Part shown: piece after piece, positions 1 to 8,257 of the stretch
How positions within the stretch are numbered: position 1 is the stretch's first letter
Layout of the letters: the number at the start of each line of letters is the position of its first letter
NCBI GenBank assembly: GCA_017415455.1
Contig: JAFQGS010000075.1
Span: forward strand, 1-42,646
Source of the DNA: Prevotella sp.
GTDB taxonomy: Bacteria; Bacteroidota; Bacteroidia; Bacteroidales; Bacteroidaceae
Reading direction: 5' to 3'
DNA length: 42,646 nt
The notes under the pieces: generated by a model
What the model saw: only the letters and a program-made list of their open reading frames with translations
Databases searched by the model: none
What the model was told of the DNA's origin: nothing
Translations under genes and position numbers: made by a program

Positions 1-32
1 ACATGTGCCATATCGCATGAATATATTTTGTG

Positions 33-65
33 CAAAGGTACAAAACATTTAGGACAAACACCAAA
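33..65 (-). promoter_or_regulatory. Outward-facing promoter for a gene left of the window
   Basis: Read on the minus strand there is a TTTG at 65-62, a 21-nt gap and TACCTTTG at 40-33. This matches the Bacteroidetes primary sigma consensus (-33 TTTG, -7 TAnnTTTG, 19-21 nt apart). Transcription would start near positions 22-28 and leave the window, so the gene it serves is not visible. Confidence 0.55.
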
Positions 66-212
66 TGTTACAACTATATTTAACCCAAATCGGCCATTAG
101 AACGCCAGAATGACAATAATCTATCATCCTTTAATAATTTAATAAGAAGTTAAGCCGTATGCTTTTAATGACGATAGAGAAAGATAGAAGAAGACAATTG
201 CCGGCAAGCAAT

Positions 213-247
213 CCATTAACCATTACCATTAAACCTTAAACCTTAAC
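213..247. repeat. Short degenerate heptamer tandem repeat
   Basis: Five consecutive seven-base units of the type CCATTAA or CCTTAAA run head to tail. The same kind of CCATTAAA/CTTTAAA heptamers recurs at the far right of the window (about 42087-42202), so this is a dispersed low-complexity repeat type. The rest of 66-337 shows no gene or other structure. Confidence 0.6.
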
Positions 248-337
248 CACACCCCTAATCCCCTCACTGCAGATGCGACTTGCGCAAGTTTAATTATTAA
301 TATTTGCTAATCGTTTTTTTCTTAATAAGTTTTTTAT

Positions 338-345
338 TACCTTTG
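338..345 (+). promoter_or_regulatory. -7 box (TACCTTTG) upstream of candidate ncRNA and ribE
   Basis: TACCTTTG is a perfect TAnnTTTG box. No clean TTTG lies 19-21 nt upstream, only a T-run at 314-320. The expected start near 351-357 coincides with the 5' arm of the long closing stem of the structured RNA candidate, which makes a functional promoter more likely. It would also give ribE a leader of about 225 nt if there is read-through. Confidence 0.5.
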
Positions 346-350
346 CAACA

Positions 351-540
351 GGAAATAAGCCATATCGGTAGAATGGGATACTCATCAAATTAATAAAGAA
401 AAACCGAGAAGACTTCTCTTGTCAATGGCGGGCCACAATATCATAAGATAAGCTGTAAAGCCGGTGGATTACAAAGACGGAGAGCTCTCAAATCCTATAT
501 ACTCGGAGTTTCATCGCATCAACGATATGGCTTTTCCTTT
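351..540 (+). ncRNA. Candidate structured small RNA, 6S-like rod
   Basis: An exact 11-bp closing stem pairs 357-367 (AAGCCATATCG) with 523-533 (CGATATGGCTT), enclosing about 155 nt. Inside, the arms keep pairing in register: 404-408 with 502-506 (CCGAG/CTCGG), 416-423 with 476-484 (one bulge), 424-426 with 468-470 and 433-436 with 464-467. The pairs flank a large asymmetric bubble (368-403 opposite 507-522). A -7 box ends just upstream, and a T-rich run (CTTTTCCTTTT) follows the last arm. A free-standing RNA of about 185 nt shaped as a rod with a central bubble is the architecture of 6S RNA. I see no FMN-riboswitch signature, although ribE follows. The fold was drawn by eye; it could instead be a ribE leader element. 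Confidence 0.42.
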
Positions 541-579
541 TAATAGAATATTCTTATTTTTCATCAAAACACACGGATA

Positions 580-1185
580 ATGTTCTCGGGAATAGTAGAA
601 GGAATGGCAAAAGTAACAGCCATTGTAAAAGAAGGTGCCAATATTCATTTCACACTGACATGTAATTTCACGGATGAGCTCAAGATAGACCAGAGCATAA
701 GCCATAATGGCGTATGCCTTACTGTTGTCTGCATCAAAGACAACACATACACAGTAACAGCAATGAAGGAGACACTTGAACGTTCCAACCTGGGACTGCT
801 GCATGAAGGAAGCCTTGTGAATGTAGAACGTTCCATGATTATGAATGGGCGCCTTGATGGACATATAGTACAGGGACATGTTGACCAGACTGCAGAGTGC
901 ATTGAGATGACTGATGCCAACGGAAGCACCTACTACACCTTTGCTTACAAAAACAGTCGGGAGATGACAGAGAGAGGCTACTTCACCGTGGACAAAGGGA
1001 GTGTCACCGTAAATGGAGTATCACTGACTGTATGCGAGCCTACAGAGTCCACATTCAAAGTGGCCATTATACCATATACAAAAGAGAACACAAACTTCTG
1101 CGAAATAGAGGTTGGAACAATAGTGAACATCGAGTTTGACATCCTCGGGAAATATATAGCACGCCTAAACAGTCTGAAAAAATAA
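580..1185 (+). CDS. ribE: Riboflavin synthase, alpha chain
   Basis: The enzyme dismutates two molecules of 6,7-dimethyl-8-ribityllumazine to riboflavin, the last step of riboflavin synthesis in the cytoplasm. The 201-aa product has the normal length and begins with the hallmark MFSGIVEG. It contains two homologous lumazine-binding barrels (about 1-90 and 97-190), each with a G-V-S/C-L-T-V signature (near residues 44-49 and 147-152). ATG 580 is chosen because the family motif starts at the first residue. The gene stands alone: a structured RNA candidate lies upstream and a relic zone downstream, with no other rib genes in the window. Confidence 0.96.
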   Translation: MFSGIVEGMAKVTAIVKEGANIHFTLTCNFTDELKIDQSISHNGVCLTVVCIKDNTYTVTAMKETLERSNLGLLHEGSLVNVERSMIMNGRLDGHIVQGHVDQTAECIEMTDANGSTYYTFAYKNSREMTERGYFTVDKGSVTVNGVSLTVCEPTESTFKVAIIPYTKENTNFCEIEVGTIVNIEFDILGKYIARLNSLKK

Positions 1186-1260
1186 GGACATCAAGCAAAT
1201 CTGAGGGTGAATTTCCGCCCCCAAAAAGATACAGTTATTCCCAAAAGGATTTTCTTGAAC

Positions 1261-1439
1261 TCATCTGTATTGCATTTCAGTAGGGCGGTCTGTCAACTCA
1301 TATAAGTTTTTCTCCCCGAAGTCCTCTTTACCCTCAACCTTTTCTCATAGTAGCTCGGTGGGACACCTACCTTATAACAATACCATTTTTGACCTATCGG
1401 GGCTTGAGTTATCCTGTATCTCAGAACTATGTGATTAAT
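1261..1439 (-). pseudogene. Decayed coding remnant, minus strand
   Basis: Reading minus from 1439, one frame is open to 1293 and contains VGVPPSYYEKRL. An overlapping frame continues as KEDFGEKNLYELTDRP and stops at 1261-1263. A further minus-strand piece upstream (about 1525-1441) reads VYRLLRSSGYIEPQ. The two-frame structure and missing start point to a frameshifted C-terminal remnant. The P-x-Y-Y-x-K pattern loosely recalls the C-terminal part of microvirus replication initiators, and Bacteroidetes chromosomes are known to carry microvirus proviruses. That link is a guess; the fragment may belong to another mobile-element protein. Confidence 0.3.
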
Positions 1440-1750
1440 CTAATCTGTTCCTACAACCCGACTTCTGAGGCTCTATATATCCACTGGACCTTAATAGCCT
1501 GTACACGAAACTACTATTCTCATGTGCAGTGTGAAAGTATATATAATATTTAGTTTTAAATTTCACTTTAATAAAAGTTTCTAAAAATATATTTTACAGT
1601 ATATTACCATCAGGTTATTGAATAAACTTAAAATCCGATATCACATATTCAAGACTACAGATTTCTCCTATCACCTTTAGTAGGGGAAACAATTTATTAT
1701 TACTATTTTTCAGAAAACTTCTTTACTAAACAGACAAAAACCAAAAGCAT

Positions 1751-2013
1751 CTCAACGAGTTCGAAAATGAAATCAGAAACGACACTTTCAGAAGCCAAGA
1801 ACATTCAATCGGTGGTTTGAAACTTTTAAAGCTTAAAAAAAGGACAACATTACAATGGTTGGATTGATGTACAATCAGAATTACAGATAGTACAGATGCC
1901 AAGAAGGCTATATCAAAACTTCAAAAAAAAAGAAAAATGATAACATTTATCTTGACAGAACTGTAATAAACCCTGAACATCCTATACATGAATATACTCA
2001 TGTCGCTGTGTGA
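1751..2013 (+). pseudogene. Decayed gene remnant with HEYTH metallopeptidase-like motif
   Basis: Three plus-strand segments read as protein in shifting frames: LNEFENEIRNDTFRSQEHS from 1751, a middle piece TDSTDAKKAISKL, and DNIYLDRTVINPEHPIHEYT followed by HVAV and a stop at 2011-2013. HEYTH (codons 1987-2001) is an HExxH zinc-binding motif. It is preceded by an I-Y-L-D/N stretch and a PE-x-x-I-HEYTH context like that found in large methylase-helicase or ArdC-type polyvalent proteins of phages and conjugative elements. At least two frameshifts and no start codon show that it is dead. The parent family is inferred from the motif context only. Confidence 0.45.
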
Positions 2014-2039
2014 ATATGCGAGTATATCACATTTAGATT

Positions 2040-2171
2040 TAAAGCATATGACTTACACTCCAAAAGCATATGACTTACACTACAAAAGTATATGACTTAC
2101 ACTACAAAAGTATATGACTTACACTACAAAAGTATATGACTTATACTCCAAAAGTATATGACTTATCATTA
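2040..2171. repeat. 22-bp tandem array, six copies (array A)
   Basis: Six head-to-tail copies start at 2040, 2062, 2084, 2106, 2128 and 2150, exactly 22 bp apart. The unit is AAAAGYATATGACTTACACT plus MC. Copies 3 and 4 are identical, and the last copy decays at its right end. There are no spacers, so it is not a CRISPR array. It lies between the relic gene and the purU promoter. Confidence 0.9.
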
Positions 2172-2314
2172 CGTCCGTATCATAAGGCAATATACATCAT
2201 GTATTTTCCCTCTTTGTTATTAATATATCACTATCTCGGTCAATAAATTTACAATTCATAACGTTTGTAGTTAAAAAACACACATAATATGTAATTAATA
2301 TGGAGTTTTTTTAA

Positions 2315-2322
2315 TACTTTTG
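2315..2322 (+). promoter_or_regulatory. -7 box of purU
   Basis: TACTTTTG matches TAnnTTTG and lies 50 bp before the purU start. No TTTG is present at the usual -33 distance, so only half of the promoter is recognisable. Confidence 0.5.
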
Positions 2323-2372
2323 CAAGTGAAAAAGGAAAGAGATTGTAAATTAAGTATTAATATTCAGCGACA

Positions 2373-3236
2373 ATGAAACCTACAGCGATATTATTGCTAC
2401 ACTGCCCAGACAAACAAGGCATTATAACAGAGGTAACAAAATTCATTACAGATAACAAGGGAAACATTGTTTATCTTGACCAATACGTTGACCGCCAGGA
2501 TGGAATGTTCTTCATGAGAATAGAATGGGAGCTTGACAATTTCCTCATCCCACGTAACAAGCTAAACGAATATATCCACACTCTTTACGCTCAACGCTAT
2601 CAGATGACATTCAGTCTTTATTTTAACGACGAGAAGCCTCGCATGGCAATCTTCGTAAGTAAGATGAGCCACTGTCTGTACGACCTGCTGGCACGTTACA
2701 AGGCAGGCGAATGGAACGTTGACATCCCATGCATCATCAGCAACCACGAGGATCTGAGATACATTGCCGAGCAGTTTGACATTCCGTATTACGTATGGTC
2801 TATAAAGAAAGACCATTCAAACAAAGCCGAAGTGGAGGCTGCCGAGATGGAGCTGCTGAAGAAGGAGAACGTAACCTTCATGGTTCTTGCAAGATACATG
2901 CAGATAATCAGCGACGACATGATAGAGAGTTATCCTAACAAGATAATCAACATACACCATTCTTTCCTTCCCGCCTTCATCGGAGCAAAGCCATACCATC
3001 AGGCATGGGAGCGCGGAGTGAAGATTATCGGAGCAACAAGCCACTATGTAACAGCAGAACTGGATGCCGGTCCTATCATAGAGCAGGACGTGGTGAGGAT
3101 AACACACAAAGACACACCCGAAAGTCTTGTTCTCAAAGGACGCGACCTTGAGAAGATTGTATTAAGCCGGGCTGTAACAAAACATATTGAGAGAAAGATT
3201 CTCACATTCCACAACAAGACGATAATATTCAGTTAA
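2373..3236 (+). CDS. purU: Formyltetrahydrofolate deformylase
   Basis: The enzyme hydrolyses 10-formyl-tetrahydrofolate to formate and tetrahydrofolate, balancing one-carbon pools and supplying formate. The 287-aa product has the usual length. An N-terminal ACT domain (about 6-85) precedes a formyltransferase-fold catalytic domain (about 90-270). NIHHSFLPAF (194-203, catalytic His) and the downstream Asp of ELDAGPIIEQD (D231) are both present. It has its own -7 box. A 98-bp gap separates it from hisH, so it may feed one-carbon units to purine and histidine-linked metabolism alongside that operon. Confidence 0.96.
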   Translation: MKPTAILLLHCPDKQGIITEVTKFITDNKGNIVYLDQYVDRQDGMFFMRIEWELDNFLIPRNKLNEYIHTLYAQRYQMTFSLYFNDEKPRMAIFVSKMSHCLYDLLARYKAGEWNVDIPCIISNHEDLRYIAEQFDIPYYVWSIKKDHSNKAEVEAAEMELLKKENVTFMVLARYMQIISDDMIESYPNKIINIHHSFLPAFIGAKPYHQAWERGVKIIGATSHYVTAELDAGPIIEQDVVRITHKDTPESLVLKGRDLEKIVLSRAVTKHIERKILTFHNKTIIFS

Positions 3237-3334
3237 CTATACGTTTTCTGATTTTAAAGCTGTCACACACACGAACTTTTAAAGCCCGAATGCCATTAAG
3301 AGCAGAAATACAGAAGGCATAGCAGATACGGAAA

Positions 3335-3925
3335 ATGAATATAGCTATTGTAAAATATAACGCGGGAAACATATACAGCGTAGTTAACGGATTAAGAAGA
3401 CTCGGTATAGAGCCATTATTAACCGACAATGCCGAAGAGCTAAGCAAAGCAGACAAGGTGATTTTCCCAGGACAGGGAGAGGCACGCAGCGCGATGGAGT
3501 ATCTCAGGGAACGCCAGCTGGATGAAATAATAAGAAACCTTAAGCAGCCTGTACTCGGCATTTGCGTAGGACAGCAGTTGCTTTGCAGACATTCTGAGGA
3601 GGGGGACACCAGTTGCATAGGTATCTTTGACGCAGACGTTAAGAGATTCGTCCCGCAAAGACACGAGGACAAAGTGCCAGCCATGGGATGGAACTCACTT
3701 AGTGATGTAAAGTCTCCGTTATTCAAAGGATTTGCCGATAATGAATACGTTTATTTCGTACACAGCTATTACGTACCCCTTTGCGAGCATACCATAGCAA
3801 CGGCAGAATACATACAGCCATATAGTGCGGCACTTAACTACAAGAACTTCTACGCCACACAGTTCCACCCGGAGAAAAGCGGCAATGTGGGAGTAAGAAT
3901 ATTGGAGAATTTCCTAAATATCTAA
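3335..3925 (+). CDS. hisH: Imidazole glycerol phosphate synthase, glutaminase subunit
   Basis: HisH releases ammonia from glutamine and channels it to HisF to make imidazole glycerol phosphate and AICAR. The 196-aa product is a class I glutamine amidotransferase. The nucleophile Cys77 sits in GICVGQQ, where the third and last positions differ from the common GVCLGMQ, and the His-Glu pair is in QFHPEKSG near the C-terminus. It is the first gene of hisH-hisA-hisF-hisIE, with only 7 bp to hisA. The early histidine genes (hisG, D, C, B) are not in the window. Confidence 0.96.
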   Translation: MNIAIVKYNAGNIYSVVNGLRRLGIEPLLTDNAEELSKADKVIFPGQGEARSAMEYLRERQLDEIIRNLKQPVLGICVGQQLLCRHSEEGDTSCIGIFDADVKRFVPQRHEDKVPAMGWNSLSDVKSPLFKGFADNEYVYFVHSYYVPLCEHTIATAEYIQPYSAALNYKNFYATQFHPEKSGNVGVRILENFLNI

Positions 3926-3932
3926 CAGAAAG

Positions 3933-4673
3933 ATGATTGAACTTATTCCAGCAATAGATATAATAGACGGAAAATGCGTAAGACTCACAAAAGGAGATTA
4001 CAGCCAGAAGACCGTATATAACGACAATCCTGTTGAGGTTGCCATTCAACTGGAAGGCATGGGATTCAAGAGACTTCATATTGTCGACCTTGACGGAGCA
4101 AAGTCTCATCACATCGTAAACATAGACATTCTGAGGAATATCACAACAGCAACAAACCTTGTTGTTGACTTCGGAGGCGGCATAAAGACCCAGGATGACA
4201 TAAGAGCGGCCTTTGAGAATGGCGCCAGCATGGTAACCATCGGTTCTATTGCCGTCACACAACCTGAGATGTTCGCGGAATGGCTTGAGGAATTCGGAGC
4301 CGACAGAATAATACTTGGAGCCGACGTGCGTAACGGAAAGATTAGTATAAACGGGTGGAAAGAGGACTCTACAGAGAAACTTCTACCATTCCTGGAATAT
4401 TATATAAAGAAAGGAGTAAAGAACATCCTTTGCACCGAGATATCAAAAGACGGCACTTTGTCAGGACCAGCCACCGAACTATACAAAGAGATTATGGAGG
4501 CTTACCCTGGCATAAACCTCATTGCAAGCGGTGGAGTATCACAGATGAGCGATATCGAGGAACTGGACAGAAGCAACATACCTTCCGTTGTTTTCGGCAA
4601 AGCCCTATATGAGGGAAAGATTACAAAGGAAGAGATTAAAGCCAAATTGAATCAACAGAACCCAGCTATATAA
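3933..4673 (+). CDS. hisA: ProFAR isomerase (phosphoribosylformimino-AICAR-ribotide isomerase)
   Basis: HisA isomerises ProFAR to PRFAR, the substrate of HisHF. The 246-aa (beta/alpha)8 barrel has the first catalytic Asp in PAIDIIDG (D9), the second in GADVRNGK (about 130), and the twin phosphate-binding loops DFGGGIKT and ASGGVSQM. The start follows hisH by 7 bp and the stop directly abuts the next reading frame, so translation is probably coupled. Confidence 0.97.
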   Translation: MIELIPAIDIIDGKCVRLTKGDYSQKTVYNDNPVEVAIQLEGMGFKRLHIVDLDGAKSHHIVNIDILRNITTATNLVVDFGGGIKTQDDIRAAFENGASMVTIGSIAVTQPEMFAEWLEEFGADRIILGADVRNGKISINGWKEDSTEKLLPFLEYYIKKGVKNILCTEISKDGTLSGPATELYKEIMEAYPGINLIASGGVSQMSDIEELDRSNIPSVVFGKALYEGKITKEEIKAKLNQQNPAI

Positions 4674-4688
4674 TTGAAATTAAGTAAA

Positions 4689-5456
4689 ATGACGCATAAA
4701 GGTATTGCTAAAAGAATTATTCCTTGTCTTGACGTGAAAAACGGTGAGACCGTAAAGGGAACAAACTTTGTCAATCTGCGCAAGGCAGGTGACCCAATAG
4801 AGCTGGGTAAGGCATACAGCAGGGCGGGAGCCGACGAATTGGTGTTTCTTGATATCACAGCAAGCCATGAAGGCCGTAAGACTTTTACGGATATGGTCAC
4901 ACGCGTAGCTGCAGAAATAAACATTCCATTCACGGTGGGAGGCGGCATCAACGCCATTGAAGACGTGGAACGACTGCTTGGTGCAGGTGCTGACAAGATA
5001 AGCATAAACAGTGCCGCCATAAAGAATCCAGACCTTATCAATACCATCACAAGCAGGTTTGGCTCACAAGTATGTGTTTGCGCAATAGACGCACGGAATG
5101 AGGATGGCGAATGGTTCTGCTATCTTAACGGCGGAAGAATCAGAACCGAGCATAAGCTTCTGGAATGGGCAAAGGAAGTTGAGGACAGAGGTGCAGGTGA
5201 GATATTATTCACAAGCATGAATCACGACGGAGTGAAAAATGGATATGCAAATGACATCCTAAGGGTTCTGTCTGAAAACCTAAGCATTCCTATAATTGCG
5301 AGTGGTGGAGCCGGATGTAAAGAACATTTCAAAGATGTCTTTATTGAAGGTAAGGCCGATGCCGCCTTGGCTGCGAGTGTTTTCCATTTTGGAGAAATTC
5401 CAATAGTGGATTTGAAGAAATACCTGCACGATGAGGGTATTAATGTGAGACTATAA
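4689..5456 (+). CDS. hisF: Imidazole glycerol phosphate synthase, cyclase subunit
   Basis: HisF uses ammonia from HisH to close the imidazole ring of PRFAR. The frame is open from a TTG at 4674 immediately after the hisA stop. I place the start at ATG 4689 (255 aa) because the family normally begins a few residues before [10 protein letters not shown]. Catalytic aspartates are in CLDVKNG and CAIDARN. Phosphate-binding loops VGGGIN and ASGGAG are intact. The next gene follows after 33 bp. Confidence 0.96.
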   Translation: MTHKGIAKRIIPCLDVKNGETVKGTNFVNLRKAGDPIELGKAYSRAGADELVFLDITASHEGRKTFTDMVTRVAAEINIPFTVGGGINAIEDVERLLGAGADKISINSAAIKNPDLINTITSRFGSQVCVCAIDARNEDGEWFCYLNGGRIRTEHKLLEWAKEVEDRGAGEILFTSMNHDGVKNGYANDILRVLSENLSIPIIASGGAGCKEHFKDVFIEGKADAALAASVFHFGEIPIVDLKKYLHDEGINVRL

Positions 5457-5489
5457 ATCAGAACAATAACAAAAATCATATAAATAGTA

Positions 5490-6104
5490 ATGGAAATAAA
5501 TTTTGAGAAGACAAACGGTCTTGTCCCGGCAATAATACAAGATGCTGTTACAAAAAACGTACTGATGTTGGGATATATGAATGAAGAAGCTTATAAAAAA
5601 ACCATAGAGACAGGGAAAGTCACTTTCTTCAGCCGTAGCAGAAACTGTCTTTGGACTAAAGGAGAGACTTCAGGAAACTTCCTGAACCTTGTAAGTATCA
5701 AGAACGACTGCGATAATGATACACTTCTCATACAAGTTAACCCGGTAGGACCAACATGCCATACAGGAACAGACACATGCTGGGGCGACAAAAACGAGAC
5801 AAATCCCCTACTCTTCCTGTCTTCTCTTCAGAATTTCATTGAGAAGAGACATGAAGAGATGCCAGAAGGCTCGTACACAACATCGCTATTCAAAGATGGA
5901 CTGAACAGAATGGCACAGAAAGTTGGCGAAGAGGCATTAGAAGCTGTGATTGAAGCCGTAAACGGTACAGACGAGAGACTGATTTACGAGACATCGGATA
6001 TGCTTTATCACCTTATCGTACTGCTTACAAGCAAAGGGCTGCGTATAGAAGATGTCGCAAAGGAACTTCAGGAAAGACATGACCCTAACTGGCAGAAACA
6101 TTAA
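5490..6104 (+). CDS. hisIE: Bifunctional phosphoribosyl-AMP cyclohydrolase / phosphoribosyl-ATP pyrophosphatase
   Basis: It catalyses the second and third steps of histidine synthesis. The 204-aa product has an N-terminal HisI domain (about 1-110) with the zinc and metal signature CHTGTDTCWGD and a C-terminal HisE domain (about 115-200) with the EEALEAVIEA helix typical of MazG-like pyrophosphatases. It is the last gene of the his cluster. Only 19 bp separate it from the FtsE-like gene, so read-through is possible. Confidence 0.96.
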   Translation: MEINFEKTNGLVPAIIQDAVTKNVLMLGYMNEEAYKKTIETGKVTFFSRSRNCLWTKGETSGNFLNLVSIKNDCDNDTLLIQVNPVGPTCHTGTDTCWGDKNETNPLLFLSSLQNFIEKRHEEMPEGSYTTSLFKDGLNRMAQKVGEEALEAVIEAVNGTDERLIYETSDMLYHLIVLLTSKGLRIEDVAKELQERHDPNWQKH

Positions 6105-6123
6105 TTAATAATACTACAACGCT

Positions 6124-6846
6124 ATGCTTATCAATTACGAGAATGTAGATATTTATCAGGAAGACACTTGTATATTAAATAATGTATGCTTTCATGCAGA
6201 AGAAGGTGAGTTTATATATATCATCGGTAAAGTGGGTTCTGGTAAAAGCAGTCTGCTGAAAACGCTATACTGCGAACTTGATGTTGAAACTAATGCTGAT
6301 TGTGAACAAAGCAAGGCAGAGATTCTCGGATATGACCTGACAAAAATAAAGCGTAAGGAGATACCTTCATTAAGACGTGAGTTGGGCATAATATTTCAAG
6401 ATTTCCAACTTCTCCACGATAAAAGCGTGTGCAAGAATCTTGAATTCGTATTAAAGGCCACAGGCTGGAAGGACAAGAAAGATATTGCTACACGCATAGA
6501 CGAAGTGCTAAAACTCGTGGAAATGGAGCACAAGAAGGATAAAATGCCCCATGAGCTTTCTGGAGGTGAGCAGCAACGAATAGCCATTGCACGCTCTTTA
6601 CTAAACGAGCCTAAGATTATAATAGCAGACGAGCCTACCGGCAATCTTGACAAAGACACAGCAGAGCATATCGTTGAGCTTCTGAAGAATATAAGCCAGC
6701 AAGGTACTGCTATTATAATGACAACGCACAATATAAATATGATAGACAAATATCCCGGTGTTGTATATTGTTGCAGCGAGAAAGAGATAAAGGATGTCAC
6801 GAAAGAATACAACAAGATAAAGATAGACATCGCTGAGAACAATTAA
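6124..6846 (+). CDS. ftsE: FtsE-type ABC transporter ATP-binding protein
   Basis: A single ABC ATPase domain of 240 aa. The Walker A is GKVGSGKSS (about 35-43), the signature is [15 protein letters not shown] and the Walker B is [12 protein letters not shown], which closely matches the FtsE/LolD group. In cell division FtsE pairs with the membrane protein FtsX to control peptidoglycan hydrolases. No ftsX gene lies next to it here, so the partner must be elsewhere. It is placed between hisIE and lysC. A LolD-like lipoprotein-release role cannot be excluded, but the division-type sequence and the DAP pathway neighbours favour FtsE. Confidence 0.8.
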   Translation: MLINYENVDIYQEDTCILNNVCFHAEEGEFIYIIGKVGSGKSSLLKTLYCELDVETNADCEQSKAEILGYDLTKIKRKEIPSLRRELGIIFQDFQLLHDKSVCKNLEFVLKATGWKDKKDIATRIDEVLKLVEMEHKKDKMPHELSGGEQQRIAIARSLLNEPKIIIADEPTGNLDKDTAEHIVELLKNISQQGTAIIMTTHNINMIDKYPGVVYCCSEKEIKDVTKEYNKIKIDIAENN

Positions 6847-6904
6847 GAAAGAGAGAGAGAGATTTACCTGATTGAATATAAAAACGATTAAAAAATATAT
6901 AATT

Positions 6905-8224
6905 ATGAAAGTAATGAAATTTGGAGGAACATCTGTTGGTTCACCAGAACGCATGAAGAGCGTTTCCTCTTTAATAACAAGTAGCGGAGAACCTGTATTC
7001 GTTGTACTCTCTGCAATGTCTGGAACAACAAACTCACTCGTAGAAATATCAGACTACCTGTACAAGAAGAATCCTGAAGGTGCCAATGATGTCATTAACC
7101 GCCTTGAACAGAAATACATGCAACATGTTGAGGAACTGTTCGCAACTGATGAATGGCGCAACACAACACGAGAGTTTCTCCGTGAGGAATTCAACTATCT
7201 TCGCTCATTCACAAAAGATATCTTTACAAGTTTTGAAGAGAAAAGCATAGTAGCCCAGGGTGAGGTTATCAGCACCAATATGGTTGTCAACTACATGAAA
7301 GAGTGTGGCATCAAGGCAACATTGCTATCTGCTCTTGACTTCATGAGAACAGATAAGAACGCTGAGCCAGACTCTATATACATAAAAGAGAAGCTCAATG
7401 CCATAATGGCAGAGAATCAAGGATATCAAGTGTATATCACTCAAGGATTCATCTGCCGCAATGCATATGGTGAGGTTGATAACCTGCAGCGCGGTGGCAG
7501 TGACTACACTGCATCTCTCATCGGCGCGGCAATAGACGCAGAGGAGATTCAGATATGGACAGACATCGACGGAATGCACAACAATGACCCAAGAATTGTT
7601 GATAAGACAGAAGCCATACGACAGTTGCATTTTGAGGAAGCAGCAGAGCTTGCTTATTTCGGAGCAAAGATTCTCCACCCAACATGTATACAGCCTGCTA
7701 AGTTCGCCGGCATTCCAGTACGTCTCCTAAACACAATGGACCCGACAGCCTACGGAACTGTTATTGACAATGTTTCGGTAAAAGGTAAGATAAAGGCTGT
7801 TGCTGCCAAGGACAACATCACTGCTATAAAAATTAAAAGCAGCCGCATGCTCCTTGCTACCGGATTCCTTCGTAAGGTATTTGAGATATTTGAGAGTTAT
7901 CAAACCGCTATCGACATGGTTGCGACAAGCGAGGTCGGTGTGTCAATGAGTATTGACAATGACAGCCATCTGCATGAAATTGTGGACGAGCTGAAGAAAT
8001 ACGGTACAGTGACCGTGGACACAAACATGTGCATTATCTGTGTTGTCGGCGATTTGGACTGGAGCAATGTGGGATTTGAAACCTTGGCAACAGATGCAAT
8101 GAAGGATATTCCTGTTAGAATGATTTCCTATGGTGGCAGTAACTATAATATTTCATTCCTTATACGTGAGGCTGACAAGAAAAAGGCACTTCAAAGTCTT
8201 AGCGACACTTTGTTCAACAAATAA
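6905..8224 (+). CDS. lysC: Aspartate kinase (lysine-pathway type)
   Basis: It phosphorylates L-aspartate, the first step toward lysine, diaminopimelate, threonine and methionine. The frame is open from TTG 6872, but ATG 6905 gives the canonical MKVMKFGGTSVGS start and a 439-aa monofunctional kinase. RGGSDYTA (substrate binding) and two C-terminal ACT domains (about 300-439) that normally bind the feedback inhibitor are present. A GA-dinucleotide run sits at 6847-6864 just upstream. It is followed at 33 bp by lysA, so the pair brackets the DAP/lysine pathway. Confidence 0.95.
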   Translation: MKVMKFGGTSVGSPERMKSVSSLITSSGEPVFVVLSAMSGTTNSLVEISDYLYKKNPEGANDVINRLEQKYMQHVEELFATDEWRNTTREFLREEFNYLRSFTKDIFTSFEEKSIVAQGEVISTNMVVNYMKECGIKATLLSALDFMRTDKNAEPDSIYIKEKLNAIMAENQGYQVYITQGFICRNAYGEVDNLQRGGSDYTASLIGAAIDAEEIQIWTDIDGMHNNDPRIVDKTEAIRQLHFEEAAELAYFGAKILHPTCIQPAKFAGIPVRLLNTMDPTAYGTVIDNVSVKGKIKAVAAKDNITAIKIKSSRMLLATGFLRKVFEIFESYQTAIDMVATSEVGVSMSIDNDSHLHEIVDELKKYGTVTVDTNMCIICVVGDLDWSNVGFETLATDAMKDIPVRMISYGGSNYNISFLIREADKKKALQSLSDTLFNK

Positions 8225-8257
8225 TTAACTTTTTCATAAAAAGGACACAGCAATAAA

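Larger units (their letters stand above)
1186..2372. other. Gene-free relic zone between ribE and purU
   Basis: About 1.2 kb without an intact gene. It holds a decayed minus-strand coding fragment (1261-1439), a decayed plus-strand fragment with an HEYTH motif (1751-2013), the six-copy 22-bp array (2040-2171) and the purU -7 box (2315-2322). The remaining parts (1440-1750 and 2172-2310) are AT-rich with nothing recognisable. The pattern suggests an old mobile-element or prophage insertion that has eroded. Confidence 0.6.

Noticed and set aside
357-533. FMN riboswitch before ribE
   Set aside because: The conserved FMN-riboswitch core blocks are not present. Only a long closing stem with different inner helices is seen.
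2040-2171. Possible CRISPR array
   Set aside because: The 22-bp units are contiguous with no spacers, and no cas genes are in the window.
3229-3726. 165-residue minus-strand open frame
   Set aside because: It is antisense to hisH, which has all catalytic motifs.
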